Source: Candidatus Kosakonia sp. 282A-S69 (GTDB lineage Bacteria > Pseudomonadota > Gammaproteobacteria > Enterobacterales > Enterobacteriaceae). From it: DNA of 64,000 nucleotides. Location: the NCBI RefSeq assembly GCF_029433855.1, contig NZ_JAROAU010000004.1, positions 168,305 to 232,304 of the forward strand, in the 5' to 3' direction. The notes beneath the pieces are model-generated. The model had not been told where the DNA came from. It saw only the letters and a program-made list of their open reading frames with translations, and made no database searches. Positions 53,654 to 63,723 of the stretch are shown piece after piece. Every line of letters starts with the position of its first letter. The first letter of the stretch is position 1. Both the position numbers and the translations under genes were made by a program.

Positions 53654-54949
53654 ATGACCACGCCACTGCTTCTCTCCTTGCCGACCGATTCACGCCAGTT
53701 TCTGGTGGCGTTCAGCGGCGGGCTCGACTCCACCGTTTTGCTGCATCAGCTGCGGCTCTGGCGTGGCGATCACCCCGATGTGCAGCTGCGCGCTATTCAC
53801 GTGCATCATGGCTTAAGCCCGAATGCCGACCGCTGGGCGGCGCATTGCGAATCACTGTGTGAAAGCTGGCGGATCCCGCTATTAACTGTTCGTGTCACGC
53901 TGGTGGATGAAGGGAAGGGGATAGAGGCGCAGGCGCGTAGCGCGCGCTATCAGGCATTTCGTGATGCGCTACTACCGGGTGAAGTGTTGCTCACTGCGCA
54001 GCATCTTGACGATCAGTGCGAGACGGTGCTGCTAGCGCTTAAACGCGGCAGCGGGCCTGCCGGGCTGGCCGCGATGCCGCAGATTTTGCCGTTTGGCAAT
54101 ACGCAGCTGATCCGTCCGTTGCTCAACCAGAGCCGGGCGTCGCTTGAGCAATGGGCGTGCGATCATCATCTGAGCTGGATCGAGGATGAGAGCAACACCG
54201 ACACGCGCTTCGACCGCAATTTTCTGCGTCAGGATGTTCTTCCTCTGTTAAACGCCCGCTGGCCCTGTTTTGCCGACGCGGCGGCGCGCAGTGCCGCACT
54301 GTGCGGTGAACAAGAACAGTTGCTGGATGAACTGCTGGCAGAGACATTAGCAACCGTGACTACCGCAGAGGGGGCGCTGACGATTGCGCCTCTCACCGCT
54401 TACAGCGGTGCCCGACGGCGGGCGCTTTTGCGCCGCTGGCTGGCGCAGCGCGGGGCGGCAATGCCATCGCGGGCGATGCTCGATCGCCTGTGGGAGGAGG
54501 TCGCACTTGCCAGGGAAGATGCGGTACCGTGTCTGCGCATTGGCGACGATGAGATGCGGCGCTATCAGGGGTGTTTATGGTGGGTGAAGCGCACCGCGCA
54601 TCCGCGTGATACCGAAATTGCGTGGCCTGCGCCCTTCGCCATGCTCAGTTTGCCGCAGGGGCTGGGCTCTCTGTCGTTGATTTCCGGCGGTGAGTTACGT
54701 GCGCCCGCTATCCATGAAACGGTTTCCGTGCGCTTTCAGGCACCCGGCCTGATCCACATTGTCGGTCGTCACGGCGGGCGTAAGCTGAAAAAACTGTGGC
54801 AGGAGCAGGGCGTTCCCCCCTGGCAGCGCGATGCCACGCCGCTGCTCTTTTATGGCGATACGATGATTGCGGCGGCCGATCGGTTTGTAACGCAGGAAGG
54901 GGTGAAAGAGGCGGGGCAAACGGGGGTGCGTCTGGTGTGGCAAAGGTAA
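53654..54949 (+). CDS. tilS: tRNA(Ile)-lysidine synthase
   Basis: TilS attaches lysine to C34 of the tRNA(Ile) with CAU anticodon, changing its decoding from AUG to AUA; it is essential. The PP-loop ATP pyrophosphatase motif FSGGLDS is at about residues 20-26, followed by [13 protein letters not shown] and the conserved [25 protein letters not shown]. The C-terminal TilS-specific domain includes [18 protein letters not shown]-type sequence. 431 aa against 432 in E. coli. The start ATG at 53654 has no good ribosome site; the frame opens at 53609 inside the preceding hairpin. Confidence 0.93.
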   Translation: MTTPLLLSLPTDSRQFLVAFSGGLDSTVLLHQLRLWRGDHPDVQLRAIHVHHGLSPNADRWAAHCESLCESWRIPLLTVRVTLVDEGKGIEAQARSARYQAFRDALLPGEVLLTAQHLDDQCETVLLALKRGSGPAGLAAMPQILPFGNTQLIRPLLNQSRASLEQWACDHHLSWIEDESNTDTRFDRNFLRQDVLPLLNARWPCFADAAARSAALCGEQEQLLDELLAETLATVTTAEGALTIAPLTAYSGARRRALLRRWLAQRGAAMPSRAMLDRLWEEVALAREDAVPCLRIGDDEMRRYQGCLWWVKRTAHPRDTEIAWPAPFAMLSLPQGLGSLSLISGGELRAPAIHETVSVRFQAPGLIHIVGRHGGRKLKKLWQEQGVPPWQRDATPLLFYGDTMIAAADRFVTQEGVKEAGQTGVRLVWQR

Positions 54950-54968
54950 CGGGCAGCGATGCTGCCCG
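54950..54968. terminator. Hairpin between convergent tilS and rof
   Basis: CGGGCAGC and GCTGCCCG form an 8-bp stem with a GAT loop, immediately after the tilS stop and before the rof stop. There is no long T run on either side; it may be a weak bidirectional terminator. Confidence 0.6.
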
Positions 54969-54974
54969 CGGGGT

Positions 54975-55235
54975 TCAGGACTCGCTCACCACAACGGTGC
55001 CGATTTCGGGATGGCTGAAGCTGGCGATTCTGTCCAGACGCAGTTCACGGGTCTCCCCGGCGGCATCAATCACCAGATACTCAACGTTTTTACGCAACAG
55101 CAGATCGTTCGCTTTGGCGCTGATGATCTCGCCATCTTTCATTTCCAGCTTCAATAAAAGATGATGCTGGCAGGCGAGTTCAAGATTGTCATAATCATCA
55201 CAATTGATGGGTTGATAGGCATCATTTATTGACAT
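54975..55235 (-). CDS. rof: Rho-binding antiterminator Rof
   Basis: Rof (YaeO) binds transcription terminator Rho near its primary RNA-binding site and inhibits termination, in E. coli as a protective response to stress. The 86-aa protein has a small beta-sheet (Sm-like) fold; the [27 protein letters not shown] and [26 protein letters not shown] segments match E. coli. It overlaps the end of yaeP by 14 bp on the same strand, so the two are probably coupled. It converges on tilS. Confidence 0.94.
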   Translation of the reverse strand: MSINDAYQPINCDDYDNLELACQHHLLLKLEMKDGEIISAKANDLLLRKNVEYLVIDAAGETRELRLDRIASFSHPEIGTVVVSES

Positions 55236-55422
55236 AATCGCTCACCAGTAAGTTCGCGGCAGCCCAGGCTGCCTTATCCCTGACCGACTCTGAAAGGGTG
55301 TCATCCGACGCCATTTCATTCAAGACTTTCAATACGCATCCCAGCGCGTCCGGGATATACCCTACCTCTCCGCTGGCGATTTCCGCATAACGTTTGCGCA
55401 CTAGCTCACAATAATTATCCAC
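55222..55422 (-). CDS. yaeP: Small UPF0253 protein YaeP
   Basis: YaeP is a 66-aa soluble helical protein of unknown function conserved with Rof. The sequence [36 protein letters not shown] matches E. coli with few changes. The start is GTG at 55422, with GGAGG a few bases upstream; an overlapping out-of-frame ATG at 55424 is not used. It is the first gene of the yaeP-rof unit and is divergent from yaeQ. The conserved pairing suggests it may modulate Rof or Rho, but that is inference. Confidence 0.92.
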   Translation of the reverse strand: MDNYCELVRKRYAEIASGEVGYIPDALGCVLKVLNEMASDDTLSESVRDKAAWAAANLLVSDYVNK

Positions 55423-55616
55423 ATCACCTCCTGCCAGTCTCCCGGCGTTACTGTGAGATAACCCTAAGCCTACGAAGTTAACCTCTGTTTAGCAAGGTGA
55501 CTATACCACAGCTTGTTTACCATTATCAGAGTGATGAATAACGCTCTCGGCAAGAGATAACAGCGCTTTATGCTTATTTTCGCTACAATAGCGGCCATTT
55601 TATGAAGGAGGATGTA

Positions 55617-56162
55617 ATGGCGTTAAAAGCGACAATTTATAAGGCGACGGTTAATGTGGCCGACCTGGATCGGAACCAGTTTTTAGATGCCGCCCTGACG
55701 CTGGCCCGTCACCCTTCTGAAACCCAGGAGCGCATGATGCTGCGCCTGCTGGCCTGGATAAAGTATGCTGACGATCGTTTGCAGTTTACGCGTGGGCTGA
55801 GCGCGGATGATGAGCCGGAAGCGTGGCTGCGCAACGACTACCTCGGGATCGATCTGTGGATCGAGCTCGGCCTGCCTGATGAGAAGCGGCTGAAGAAGGC
55901 GTGCACCCAGGCAAAAGAGGTGGCGCTTTTTACCTATAACTCACGGGCGGCAAACATCTGGTGGCAGCAAAACCAGGCGCGCTGTGCAACCTTCAGCAAC
56001 CTCAGTATCTGGTATCTGGATGACGTCCAACTTGCAGCGCTCAGCGCATTCGCTGACGATCGCACCATGAACCTGCAGGCGACGCTGCAGGATGGCGCGA
56101 TCTGGCTCTCTGATGCAGCGCAAAATGTGGAGTTCCATTTTGAAACCTGGCAGCAACCATGA
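55617..56162 (+). CDS. yaeQ: YaeQ family protein (PD-(D/E)XK-like fold)
   Basis: YaeQ is a 181-aa protein reported in E. coli to compensate for loss of the elongation factor RfaH when overexpressed; its own activity is unknown. Structures show a variant PD-(D/E)XK nuclease-like fold. Family segments are intact: [48 protein letters not shown] at the N-terminus and [22 protein letters not shown] in the core. GGAGG lies before the ATG at 55617. Its stop overlaps the arfB start in ATGA. A TACAAT at 55584-55589 may be its -10. Confidence 0.92.
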   Translation: MALKATIYKATVNVADLDRNQFLDAALTLARHPSETQERMMLRLLAWIKYADDRLQFTRGLSADDEPEAWLRNDYLGIDLWIELGLPDEKRLKKACTQAKEVALFTYNSRAANIWWQQNQARCATFSNLSIWYLDDVQLAALSAFADDRTMNLQATLQDGAIWLSDAAQNVEFHFETWQQP

Positions 56163-56584
56163 TTGAGATCTCCCGCTCCGTCTCCCTGCCTGAGGATGAG
56201 CTGGAGATCACCGCCGTACGCGCACAGGGGGCAGGCGGGCAGCACGTCAATAAAAGCTCAACCGCTATTCATCTGCGTTTTGACATTCGCGCCTCAAGCC
56301 TGCCAGAGTATTACAAGGTGCGTCTGCTTGACGTGTCGCACCATTTGATAAGCCAGGATGGCTGGATTGTTATCAAAGCGCAGGAGTACCGCAGCCAGGA
56401 GATGAATCGCGAAGCGGCAATAGCCCGTCTGGTCGCGCTGATTAAAGAATTAACGGTAGTGCAGAAAAGCCGCCGGGCCACGCGCCCGACCCGCGCCTCG
56501 AAAGAGCGGCGGTTATCGACAAAGTCACAAAAGTCGACGGTCAAGGCGCTACGTGGCAAGGTCCGTCGTCATGACGGCGGATAA
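56159..56584 (+). CDS. arfB: Alternative ribosome-rescue factor B (peptidyl-tRNA hydrolase)
   Basis: ArfB (YaeJ) enters the empty mRNA channel of stalled ribosomes and hydrolyses peptidyl-tRNA, a codon-independent rescue that backs up tmRNA and ArfA. The catalytic GGQ is at residues 26-28 in [22 protein letters not shown]. The C-terminal tail is strongly basic ([39 protein letters not shown]), the part that fits into the mRNA channel. 141 aa (E. coli 140). It overlaps yaeQ by four bases, and the nlpE start lies 32 bp after its stop. Confidence 0.96.
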   Translation: MIEISRSVSLPEDELEITAVRAQGAGGQHVNKSSTAIHLRFDIRASSLPEYYKVRLLDVSHHLISQDGWIVIKAQEYRSQEMNREAAIARLVALIKELTVVQKSRRATRPTRASKERRLSTKSQKSTVKALRGKVRRHDGG

Positions 56585-56615
56585 AGATAATGGAAACAAA
56601 GATAAGGAATCGAGT

Positions 56616-57311
56616 GTGAACAGAGCAATTTTAGCCGTCGCGGCAGGGTGCACCCTCTTTGCGCTTTTCGGCTGTAACAACCGTAACGAGACGGAGATGG
56701 TGCAGCCGACCCAGGTCGAAGAGCTGAAACCGATGCAGCAGAGCTGGCGCGGTGTGTTGCCCTGCGCGGATTGTGAAGGTATTGAAACGTCGCTGTTTCT
56801 GCAAAAAGATGGCAGCTGGGTAATGAACCAGCGTTACCAGGGCGGGAAATCGCCATCACTATTCGGCTCGTATGGCAACTGGGCGCGCACGGCGGACAAA
56901 TTAGTCCTTACCGATAGCCATGGCGAAAAGATCTGGTTCCGTGCGAAGGGTGAAGCACTGGAGATGCTGGATCAGGAGGGCAACCCAATTAAGTCATCGC
57001 TCAACTACACCCTGCAGCCGGTGAGCGCACCACTGCCGACCACACCAATGGCGATGCGTGGCATGTATAAATATATGGCTGATGCGGCGGTCTTTACCGA
57101 TTGCGCGACCGGAAAAGAGGTGGCAGTTGCCAGCAATGCGCAGCTGGAGCGCGATTATGCGGCGGCGCGTGGCACGGAGCTGAAGCCTATTCTGCTGGTG
57201 GTGGAGGGGCATTTTGCCCTGGAGCCAAACCCGGATACCGGTGCGGCGCAGAAAGTGCTGGTGACCAATAACAAAGGCAAATTCAGCGCGGACAAAGCCT
57301 GCGATGAGTAG
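56616..57311 (+). CDS. nlpE: Outer-membrane lipoprotein NlpE (Cpx sensor)
   Basis: NlpE signals surface adhesion, lipoprotein sorting faults and oxidative folding defects to the CpxA kinase. A lipobox gives lipidated Cys20 (TLFALFGC). The N-terminal domain carries the CxxC of VLPCADCEG at residues 50-53; the C-terminal OB-like domain keeps a Cys in FTDCATGK and another in the terminal KACDE, so the redox-sensing disulfide of E. coli NlpE should form. The GTG at 56616 with AAGGAA upstream gives 231 aa; E. coli has 236. The E. coli neighbour yaeF is absent: a terminator and proS follow. Confidence 0.93.
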   Translation: MNRAILAVAAGCTLFALFGCNNRNETEMVQPTQVEELKPMQQSWRGVLPCADCEGIETSLFLQKDGSWVMNQRYQGGKSPSLFGSYGNWARTADKLVLTDSHGEKIWFRAKGEALEMLDQEGNPIKSSLNYTLQPVSAPLPTTPMAMRGMYKYMADAAVFTDCATGKEVAVASNAQLERDYAAARGTELKPILLVVEGHFALEPNPDTGAAQKVLVTNNKGKFSADKACDE

Positions 57312-57326
57312 CCTCTGACAGCATAA

Positions 57327-57354
57327 AAAAGCCCCGTTAAACGGGGCTTTTTTT
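57327..57354. terminator. Bidirectional terminator between nlpE and proS
   Basis: AAAAGCCCCGT and ACGGGGCTTTT (57327-57337, 57341-57351) around a TAA loop, with A6 on one side and T7 on the other. It can end both convergent transcripts. Confidence 0.92.
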
Positions 57355-57360
57355 ATTGGC

Positions 57361-59079
57361 TTAGCCTTTGATGGCTTTTACCAGATAGTCCAGCACATCG
57401 CCGGTTTTGATCATCTGCTTCTCGCCGCTGCGACGATATTTGTATTCGATATCATCGTTATCGAGGTTGCGATCGCCGATCACCACGGTGTGCGGGATAC
57501 CGATCAGTTCCATATCGGCAAACATCACGCCCGGACGCTCTTTGCGATCGTCCATCAGCACTTCAATACCCTGCGCGCGCAGATCGGCATACAGTTTTTC
57601 CGCCAGTTCCTGCACACGGTAGGATTTGTGCATATTCATCGGCAGAATGGCAACCTGGAACGGAGCAATTGCGTCCGGCCAGATGATGCCGCGATCGTCG
57701 TGGTTCTGCTCAATGGCAGCCGCGACAACGCGCGTCACGCCGATGCCGTAGCAGCCCATGGTCAGGATCTGGTTACGGCCATCTTCACCCTGCACGGCAG
57801 CATTCAGCGCCTGCGAGTATTTGGTGCCGAGCTGGAAGATATGACCCACTTCGATACCGCGTTTAATCAGCAGGGTGCCTTTGCCATCCGGGCTTGGATC
57901 GCCTGCGACCACGTTACGGATATCTGCCACTTCCGGCGTCGCCACGTCGCGATCCCAGTTGATGCCAAAGTAGTGTTTGCCATCAATGTTCGCGCCGGCT
58001 GAGAAGTCACTCATGGCGGCAACGGTACGGTCAATCACCACCGGGATCGGCAGGTTAACCGGGCCGAGCGACCCCGGGCCTGCGTTGACCAGCGCGCGGA
58101 TTTCTGCTTCGGTCGCGAAGGTCAGCGGGCTTGCGACCTGCGGCAGTTTCTCCGCTTTGACTTCGTTAAGCTCATGATCGCCACGCACCAGCAGCGCAAT
58201 CAGCGGCGCGCTGGCACCTTCTGCGGCTTTCACCAGCAGGGTCTTAACGGTCTTCTCGATCGGCAGGTTGAACTGCTCAACCAGCTCGCTGATGGTCTTC
58301 GCATTCGGCGTATCAACCAGCGTCATCTCCTGCGTGGCGGCAGCACGCGGTGCTTTCGGTGCCAGCGCTTCGGCAAACTCAATGTTGGCGGCGAAATCGG
58401 AGGAGTCAGAGAAGATCACATCATCTTCACCGCTCTGGGCCAGCACCTGGAACTCGTGGGAAGCGCTACCGCCGATGGAGCCGGTGTCTGCCTGCACCGC
58501 GCGGAAGTCGAGGTCCATACGGCTGAAGATTTTACTGTAGGCAGCATACATCGCGTCATAGGTCTCTTGCAGCGACTCCTGAGAGGTATGGAACGAGTAA
58601 GCATCTTTCATCAGGAACTCGCGCGAGCGCATAACGCCGAAACGCGGGCGCACTTCATCACGGAACTTGGTCTGGATCTGGAAGAAGTTCAGCGGCAGCT
58701 GTTTGTAGGAGTTCAGCTCGTTGCGGATCAGATCGGTAATCACCTCTTCGTGGGTCGGACCGAGCACGAACGGGCGCTCGCCGCGATCGACAAAACGCAG
58801 CAGTTCCGGACCGTACTGCTCCCAGCGACCGCTCTCTTGCCACAGGTCGGCTGGCTGCACGACCGGCATGGACACCTCAATCGCACCGGCGTTGTTCATC
58901 TCTTCACGCACGATGTTTTCGACTTTTTTCAGGACGCGCAGACCGGTCGGCAGCCAGGTGTACAACCCGGAGGCCAGTTTGCGGATCATCCCGGCGCGCA
59001 GCATCAGCTGGTGGCTGATCACTTCGGCGTCGGCAGGCGTCTCTTTCAGAGTAGAGAGCAAGTATTGGCTAGTACGCAT
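57361..59079 (-). CDS. proS: Prolyl-tRNA synthetase
   Basis: ProS charges tRNA(Pro). It is the bacterial-type class II enzyme with an inserted editing domain: motif 1 near residues 45-75 ([33 protein letters not shown]), motif 2 ([26 protein letters not shown]), the YbaK-like insertion at about 225-400 ([20 protein letters not shown]), motif 3 ([24 protein letters not shown]) and the anticodon domain. The ATG at 59079 gives 572 aa, as in E. coli. Further in-frame residues to 59133 are not conserved. It converges on nlpE. Confidence 0.97.
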   Translation of the reverse strand: MRTSQYLLSTLKETPADAEVISHQLMLRAGMIRKLASGLYTWLPTGLRVLKKVENIVREEMNNAGAIEVSMPVVQPADLWQESGRWEQYGPELLRFVDRGERPFVLGPTHEEVITDLIRNELNSYKQLPLNFFQIQTKFRDEVRPRFGVMRSREFLMKDAYSFHTSQESLQETYDAMYAAYSKIFSRMDLDFRAVQADTGSIGGSASHEFQVLAQSGEDDVIFSDSSDFAANIEFAEALAPKAPRAAATQEMTLVDTPNAKTISELVEQFNLPIEKTVKTLLVKAAEGASAPLIALLVRGDHELNEVKAEKLPQVASPLTFATEAEIRALVNAGPGSLGPVNLPIPVVIDRTVAAMSDFSAGANIDGKHYFGINWDRDVATPEVADIRNVVAGDPSPDGKGTLLIKRGIEVGHIFQLGTKYSQALNAAVQGEDGRNQILTMGCYGIGVTRVVAAAIEQNHDDRGIIWPDAIAPFQVAILPMNMHKSYRVQELAEKLYADLRAQGIEVLMDDRKERPGVMFADMELIGIPHTVVIGDRNLDNDDIEYKYRRSGEKQMIKTGDVLDYLVKAIKG

Positions 59080-59188
59080 GTTGTTACGGTTCCATTTGGA
59101 CAATTGGAGCAGGCCGGACGCGGCCTGACACAAAAAAGTGGTTTAGTTTATCAGCCCGGCAGAGATGCCAAAAGAGAGGGGCTCAAAA

Positions 59189-59896
59189 TTAGCGTGCTTC
59201 AAGGGCAAACACTTCAAAACCGCCGTCGACAACGCGCCAGCGGACATTCACATCATGCAGCCAGACGGCGTAGGTTTTCCCCGGCTCCTCCTCTTTGCGG
59301 TAGGCCGGGCGCGGATCCTGCGACAACACCTCCTGCACAAACGCGGCAAAGTGCGGAAAGCGCTTTTCCAGCAGGGCGAGCGCCGGGGCAAGCTCTGGTG
59401 CAAAAGTCACGGCGAGAGTCGCAGCAGGGGCGTGCTGCGCATAGCTGGCCTGCGCGTCGGGCAGCGCTTCTGCAAAGGGGAGATAGGGTTTGATATCGAC
59501 CACTGGCGTGCCATCGACCAGATCGAGACTGCCGAGTTGCAGGATCACCTGATCTTTATGGCAGCGAATACCCTTAAGCTCAACCAGCGACATGCCGATC
59601 GGATTGGGGCGAAACGTTGAGCGGGTGGCAAACACCCCCATGCGGGCATTGCCGCCGAGTCGCGGGGGGCGCACCGTCGGGCGCCAGCCGCCTTCCATCG
59701 TCTGATGGAAAACAAACAGCACCCAAAGGTGGCTGAACGCCTCCAGGCCGCGAACCGCATCGGGCTGGTTATATGGCGCCAGCAAGTGAAGCTCGCCGTC
59801 GCCGTGCTTCACCAGGCCTGGCTGGCGCGGTACAGCGAACTTCTCTTTATAGGGTGAGCGAATAACGCCGATTTGCTCGAAAGCAAAATGACTCAT
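59189..59896 (-). CDS. trmO: tRNA (N6-threonylcarbamoyladenosine37-N6)-methyltransferase TrmO
   Basis: TrmO (YaeB, TsaA) methylates t6A37 to m6t6A37 in tRNA(Thr) with GGU anticodon, improving decoding of ACY codons. The fold is a small beta-barrel SAM-dependent domain; family segments include GVIRSPYKEKFAVPRQPGLV, LWVLFVFHQTMEGGWRPTVRPPRLGGN and VFATRSTFRPNPIGMSLVEL. The C-terminal YTQDPRPAYRKEE-type extension is the gammaproteobacterial form. 235 aa as in E. coli. It overlaps the rcsF stop by four bases (ATGA). Confidence 0.95.
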   Translation of the reverse strand: MSHFAFEQIGVIRSPYKEKFAVPRQPGLVKHGDGELHLLAPYNQPDAVRGLEAFSHLWVLFVFHQTMEGGWRPTVRPPRLGGNARMGVFATRSTFRPNPIGMSLVELKGIRCHKDQVILQLGSLDLVDGTPVVDIKPYLPFAEALPDAQASYAQHAPAATLAVTFAPELAPALALLEKRFPHFAAFVQEVLSQDPRPAYRKEEEPGKTYAVWLHDVNVRWRVVDGGFEVFALEAR

Positions 59897-60300
59897 TTGG
59901 TCGAGATATTCAGGGCAGAGCCAACGCAGAGCGCCTGGCGGTAGCAGCCTGGTGTGCCACTGGTGACTTCGCAGTTATGCAGCAGGACGGCATTCGCTTT
60001 GGCTTTTTTCGAGGCGTTGATCTGCAGGCGTTTACGGGCGGTAGGGATGTTCGGCGGTGAATCCTGGTTGCTGGCCTGGCATGATTCGCCGGTCACTTCA
60101 CCGAGATCGCGGAACGGTTTACCGACCAGCTCTTCTGCGTTAGTAATGATGCGAACGGGAGCGGCGCGCGAGACTTTCGCTTTTTGCGGCTCTGCTTTGG
60201 GTTCCGCTGCGGTGCTCTGCACGGGTTCGACAGGTGATCTGCTTAGCAACGAACAGCCGCTCAGCGTGAGTGCTAATAGACAGATCGGGAAAGCACGCAT
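59893..60300 (-). CDS. rcsF: Outer-membrane lipoprotein RcsF (Rcs stress sensor)
   Basis: RcsF reports damage to lipopolysaccharide and peptidoglycan to the Rcs phosphorelay through IgaA, and is threaded through BamA-OMP complexes to the cell surface. The lipobox TLSGC puts the lipidated Cys at residue 16. A Pro/Lys-rich flexible linker (AAEPKAEPQKAKVSRAAPVR) follows, then the globular domain with four cysteines in SCQASNQD, HNCEVTSGTPGCYRQALC, as needed for its two disulfides. 135 aa (E. coli 134, one extra residue in the ASKKAK segment). It is overlapped by trmO by four bases. Confidence 0.96.
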   Translation of the reverse strand: MRAFPICLLALTLSGCSLLSRSPVEPVQSTAAEPKAEPQKAKVSRAAPVRIITNAEELVGKPFRDLGEVTGESCQASNQDSPPNIPTARKRLQINASKKAKANAVLLHNCEVTSGTPGCYRQALCVGSALNISTK

Positions 60301-60363
60301 AAAAGTATCCTCACAAAAATTTTCTTAACGCCGTATTGAAACAAGGGCGTGCCCAAATGACAA

Positions 60364-60381
60364 GGCGGGCTTTCGCCCGCC
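60364..60381 (-). terminator. Hairpin after metQ
   Basis: GGCGGGC and GCCCGCC form a 7-bp stem with a 4-base loop (GAAA on the minus strand). TTGTCATTTG follows, so the T tract is poor. It lies 27 bases past the metQ stop and would end the metNIQ transcript. Confidence 0.65.
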
Positions 60382-60407
60382 CTGAATGATATTACAGACT
60401 GATGAGA

Positions 60408-61223
60408 TTACCAGCCTTTCACCGCGCCGCCGTTAAAGACTTTGTTCGCGGCGTCGCTGACTTCGTCAGAGTGGAACGCCTGCACAAATTTCTTCACGTT
60501 TTCCGCGTCTTTATTATCTTCACGCGCGACGATCAGGTTAACGTACGGGGAGTCTTTGTCTTCAACAAAGATACCGTCTTTCTCCGGGGTCAGGCCAATC
60601 TGGCTGGCGTAAGTGGTATTGATCACCGCCAGCGCAATCTGCGCATCGTCCAGTGAGCGCGGCAACTGCGGGGCTTCCAGCTCTACGATCTTCAGGTTTT
60701 TCGGGTTTTCAGTGACGTCCAGCACCGTCGGCATCAGGCCAACGCCATCTTTCAGTTTGATCAGACCCTCTTTCTGCAGCAGCAGCAGCGCACGGCCAAG
60801 GTTGGTCGGATCGTTAGGAACGGCAACCTGAGAGCCATCCTGCAGCTCGGAGATCGCTTTGATCTTTTTCGAATAACCAGCGATCGGATAGACAAAGCTG
60901 TTGCCAACCGGCACCAGTTTAAAGCCGCGGTCTTTGATCTGCTGATCGAGGTAGGGCTTATGCTGGAAGGCGTTAACGTCGATATCACCTTTGCTCAGCG
61001 CTTCGTTCGGCAGCACGTAGTCGTTAAAGGTGACCAGTTCGACATCGAGGCCATATTTCTCTTTTGCTACTTTCTGCGCCACTTCCGCAACTTGCTGCTC
61101 AGCGCCGACAATCACGCCCACTTTAATGTGATTCGGATCTTTTTCATCCGGGCCGCAGCCAACCAGCGCCAGAGAGCCGATCAGCGCGCCAACGGCGGCA
61201 AAGGTCTTGAAGTTAAAAGCCAT
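60408..61223 (-). CDS. metQ: D/L-methionine-binding lipoprotein MetQ
   Basis: MetQ binds D- and L-methionine in the periplasm for the MetNI importer. A lipobox SLALVGC places the lipidated Cys at residue 23. The NlpA family core follows: KVGVIVGAEQQVAEVAQKVAKEKYGLDVELVTFNDYVLPNEALSKGDIDVNAFQHKPYL and VAVPNDPTNLGRALLLLQKEGLI. 271 aa as in E. coli. It is the last gene of metNIQ on the minus strand, with AAGGAAT before its ATG at 61223. Confidence 0.97.
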   Translation of the reverse strand: MAFNFKTFAAVGALIGSLALVGCGPDEKDPNHIKVGVIVGAEQQVAEVAQKVAKEKYGLDVELVTFNDYVLPNEALSKGDIDVNAFQHKPYLDQQIKDRGFKLVPVGNSFVYPIAGYSKKIKAISELQDGSQVAVPNDPTNLGRALLLLQKEGLIKLKDGVGLMPTVLDVTENPKNLKIVELEAPQLPRSLDDAQIALAVINTTYASQIGLTPEKDGIFVEDKDSPYVNLIVAREDNKDAENVKKFVQAFHSDEVSDAANKVFNGGAVKGW

Positions 61224-61263
61224 CAGTTATTCCTTACTATCAGAGTCGTTATGTTGTGTAACG

Positions 61264-61917
61264 TTATTTGTGCGTCACAGCCTGGACGATACGATCGCCC
61301 GCAAATTGAATTAAGTAAACCAAAACCACAAGCAACACTAAAACGGTGTTCATCACCAGTGGGTTATAGGTGACATAGCCGTACTGAATCCCTAACTGGC
61401 CAAGACCGCCCGCGCCAACGGCACCGCCCATTGCCGAGTAGCCGACCAGCGTGATAAGCGTAATGGTTGCGGCATTGATTAGCCCTGGTAATGCTTCCGG
61501 CAGCAATACTTTACGGATGATCTGCATCGGCGTGGCGCCCATCGCGCGTGATGCTTCAATCAGACCTGCCGGCAGTTCAAGCAGGGCGTTCTCTACCATA
61601 CGGGCGATAAACGGTGCCGCGCCAACGGTCAACGGCACGATCACTGCGTAAAGACCTATCGAGGTACCAACAATGACGCGGGTAAAAGGGATCATCCACA
61701 CCAACAGAATAATGAAGGGGATGGAGCGGAAGATATTTACCAGCGCGGAGATCACGCGGTACAGGCCTGGGTTCTGCATAATCTGGCCGGGACGGGTGAC
61801 GTAGAGCAGTACGCCAAACGGCAGACCGACGGCAAAACCGAGCAGGCCGGAGGCAAAGGTCATAAACAACGTTTCCCAGATGCTGCGGGCGAAGAGCCAA
61901 ATCATTGCCTCAGACAT
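61264..61917 (-). CDS. metI: Methionine ABC transporter permease MetI
   Basis: MetI forms the inner-membrane channel for methionine, as a homodimer with two MetN. It has about five membrane segments and the EAA motif that docks the ATPase, [33 protein letters not shown], near residues 115-145. 217 aa as in E. coli. It overlaps the end of metN by 8 bp (ATG within the metN tail), indicating coupled translation, and is followed by metQ after 40 bp. Confidence 0.96.
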   Translation of the reverse strand: MSEAMIWLFARSIWETLFMTFASGLLGFAVGLPFGVLLYVTRPGQIMQNPGLYRVISALVNIFRSIPFIILLVWMIPFTRVIVGTSIGLYAVIVPLTVGAAPFIARMVENALLELPAGLIEASRAMGATPMQIIRKVLLPEALPGLINAATITLITLVGYSAMGGAVGAGGLGQLGIQYGYVTYNPLVMNTVLVLLVVLVYLIQFAGDRIVQAVTHK

Positions 61918-62941
61918 AACCGAGTACCTCTACTTTTACATGGTGTTCTTGCAGCCAGGCGATGGCCGCCTGCGTATCCTGCGCGGTGCCGTGCATCTCG
62001 GTCAGCATAATGCCGAACTTCACGCCGCCAGCGTAATCCATCTGCGCGCTGATAATATTGTTATTCACATTGAAACGGCGGGCGGTTTCCGACAGTAGCG
62101 GCGCGTCTACCGACTGACCGGTAAACTCCATGCGCAGCATCGGTACGCTATCCGCCTGCTGCTCAGGCTGCAAACGCTGTAAATAGTCCTCCGGGATATC
62201 CAGATGCAGCGTCGACTGAATAAACTGCTGCGCCAGCGGCGTTTTCGGGTGGGAGAAGACTTCGCTGACGGTATCCTGCTCAATCAATTCGCCGTTACTA
62301 ATCACTGCCACGCAGTCGCAGATGCGCTTAACGACGTCCATCTCATGGGTGATCAACAGAATGGTCAGGCCCAGGCGACGGTTAATGTCTTTCAATAATT
62401 CAAGAATTGAGCGCGTGGTTGCCGGATCGAGGGCGCTGGTGGCTTCGTCACACAGCAGCACTTTGGGATTGCTGGCCAACGCGCGGGCAATGGCAACACG
62501 CTGTTTCTGCCCGCCGGAGAGGTTGGCCGGGTAGCTGTCGTGCTTATCGCCGAGGCCTACCAGGTCGAGCAGCTCTTTAACGCGACGGTTAATCTCTTCG
62601 CGCGGGGTATTATCCAGCTCTAGCGGCAGCGCCACGTTGCCAAACACTGTGCGGGAAGCGAGCAGGTTGAAGTGCTGGAAGATCATGCCGATTTGGCGGC
62701 GCGCTTTGGTTAGTTCCGCTTCAGAGAGCTGGGTCAGATCCTGACCATCAACCAGCACACTACCTTGTGACGGGCGCTCAAGCAGGTTTACACAGCGAAT
62801 CAGCGTGCTTTTTCCCGCGCCGGATGCGCCAATCACGCCATAAATTTGGCCAGCAGGTACGTGCAGACTGACGTTGTTTAACGCCTGAATGTTGCGGTTT
62901 CCCTGCTGGAACACCTTGGTGATATTCGAAAGTTTAATCAT
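61910..62941 (-). CDS. metN: Methionine ABC transporter ATP-binding protein MetN
   Basis: MetN powers methionine import. Walker [10 protein letters not shown] is at residues 38-46, followed by the Q-loop, [15 protein letters not shown] and Walker [12 protein letters not shown], and the switch His in [15 protein letters not shown]. The C-terminal ACT-like NIL domain (about 265-343) binds methionine and shuts transport off when cell methionine is high. The ATG at 62941 gives 343 aa, the E. coli length; the frame opens upstream to 63031 across the Met-box region. It heads metNIQ. Confidence 0.95.
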   Translation of the reverse strand: MIKLSNITKVFQQGNRNIQALNNVSLHVPAGQIYGVIGASGAGKSTLIRCVNLLERPSQGSVLVDGQDLTQLSEAELTKARRQIGMIFQHFNLLASRTVFGNVALPLELDNTPREEINRRVKELLDLVGLGDKHDSYPANLSGGQKQRVAIARALASNPKVLLCDEATSALDPATTRSILELLKDINRRLGLTILLITHEMDVVKRICDCVAVISNGELIEQDTVSEVFSHPKTPLAQQFIQSTLHLDIPEDYLQRLQPEQQADSVPMLRMEFTGQSVDAPLLSETARRFNVNNNIISAQMDYAGGVKFGIMLTEMHGTAQDTQAAIAWLQEHHVKVEVLGYV

Positions 62942-63025
62942 TAGATTATTTTTATCGTATAAGAGTGAGCCGTGGCATTTTGTTCTGCCGGTTACGGGAA
63001 AGAGCCGTAAACAGAGCGGATGGTA

Positions 63026-63041
63026 AGGCATCCAGACGTCT
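63026..63041 (-). promoter_or_regulatory. MetJ operator (Met boxes) upstream of metN
   Basis: On the minus strand AGACGTCT (63041-63034), a perfect 8-bp Met box, is followed directly by GGATGCCT (5 of 8 matches). MetJ needs at least two adjacent boxes, so methionine/SAM-dependent repression of metNIQ is likely, as in E. coli. Confidence 0.8.
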
Positions 63042-63133
63042 AAATCAATGTCGCGCTGTTATGATGAGCACTTTCATGCGTAGCGAAACATGAGATACTA
63101 CGCCGCAACACGGCCTTTATCAGGAGCAAACCT

Positions 63134-63700
63134 TTGGCAACTTTAGTACCCGCTATTTTTCTCGATCGTGACGGCACGATTAACGTCGATCACGGCTATG
63201 TCCATGAGATTGATAACTTCGAGTTTATTGATGGCGTCATCGATGCCATGCGTGAGTTAAAAGCGATGGGTTATGCGCTAGTGCTTGTCACCAACCAGTC
63301 CGGTATTGCGCGTGGCTTATATAGTGAAGAGCAATTTGAAACGCTGACCGAATGGATGGACTGGTCTCTTGCCGATCGCGATGTCGATTTTGATGGTATC
63401 TACTATTGCCCGCATCATCCTGAGGCGAGCGTAGAGGAGTATCGCCAGGTGTGTGATTGCCGTAAGCCGCAACCCGGCATGCTGATCTCGGCGCGTGACT
63501 TCCTGCATATTGATATGGCCGCTTCTTATATAGTGGGCGACAAAATGGAAGATATGCAGGCGGGTGCGGCAGCAAACGTCGGCACGAAAGTACTGGTGCG
63601 TACCGGGAAGCCGGTTACGCCAGAGGCGGAAAAGAGTGCAGATTGGGTGCTAAATAGCCTTGCGGAGCTGCCTGCGGCCATTAAAAAGCGCCAAAATTAG
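63134..63700 (+). CDS. gmhB: D-glycero-beta-D-manno-heptose 1,7-bisphosphate 7-phosphatase
   Basis: GmhB removes the 7-phosphate during ADP-heptose synthesis for the LPS inner core. HAD-phosphatase motifs are present: motif I DRDGTIN near residue 11, motif II VTNQSG, the zinc-binding cysteine/histidine loop [22 protein letters not shown], and motif [12 protein letters not shown]. 188 aa; E. coli 191. The start is TTG at 63134, with AGGAG upstream. As in E. coli, it lies immediately upstream of an rRNA operon, and its 3' half may hold upstream Fis sites. Confidence 0.95.
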   Translation: MATLVPAIFLDRDGTINVDHGYVHEIDNFEFIDGVIDAMRELKAMGYALVLVTNQSGIARGLYSEEQFETLTEWMDWSLADRDVDFDGIYYCPHHPEASVEEYRQVCDCRKPQPGMLISARDFLHIDMAASYIVGDKMEDMQAGAAANVGTKVLVRTGKPVTPEAEKSADWVLNSLAELPAAIKKRQN

Positions 63701-63723
63701 CCGTTATGTTGAAAAGATGAGCG

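Noticed and set aside
58174-59493. 439-aa frame antisense to proS and the start of trmO
   Set aside because: Mirror of conserved coding sequence; crosses the proS-trmO gap; no family resemblance and no ribosome site of note.
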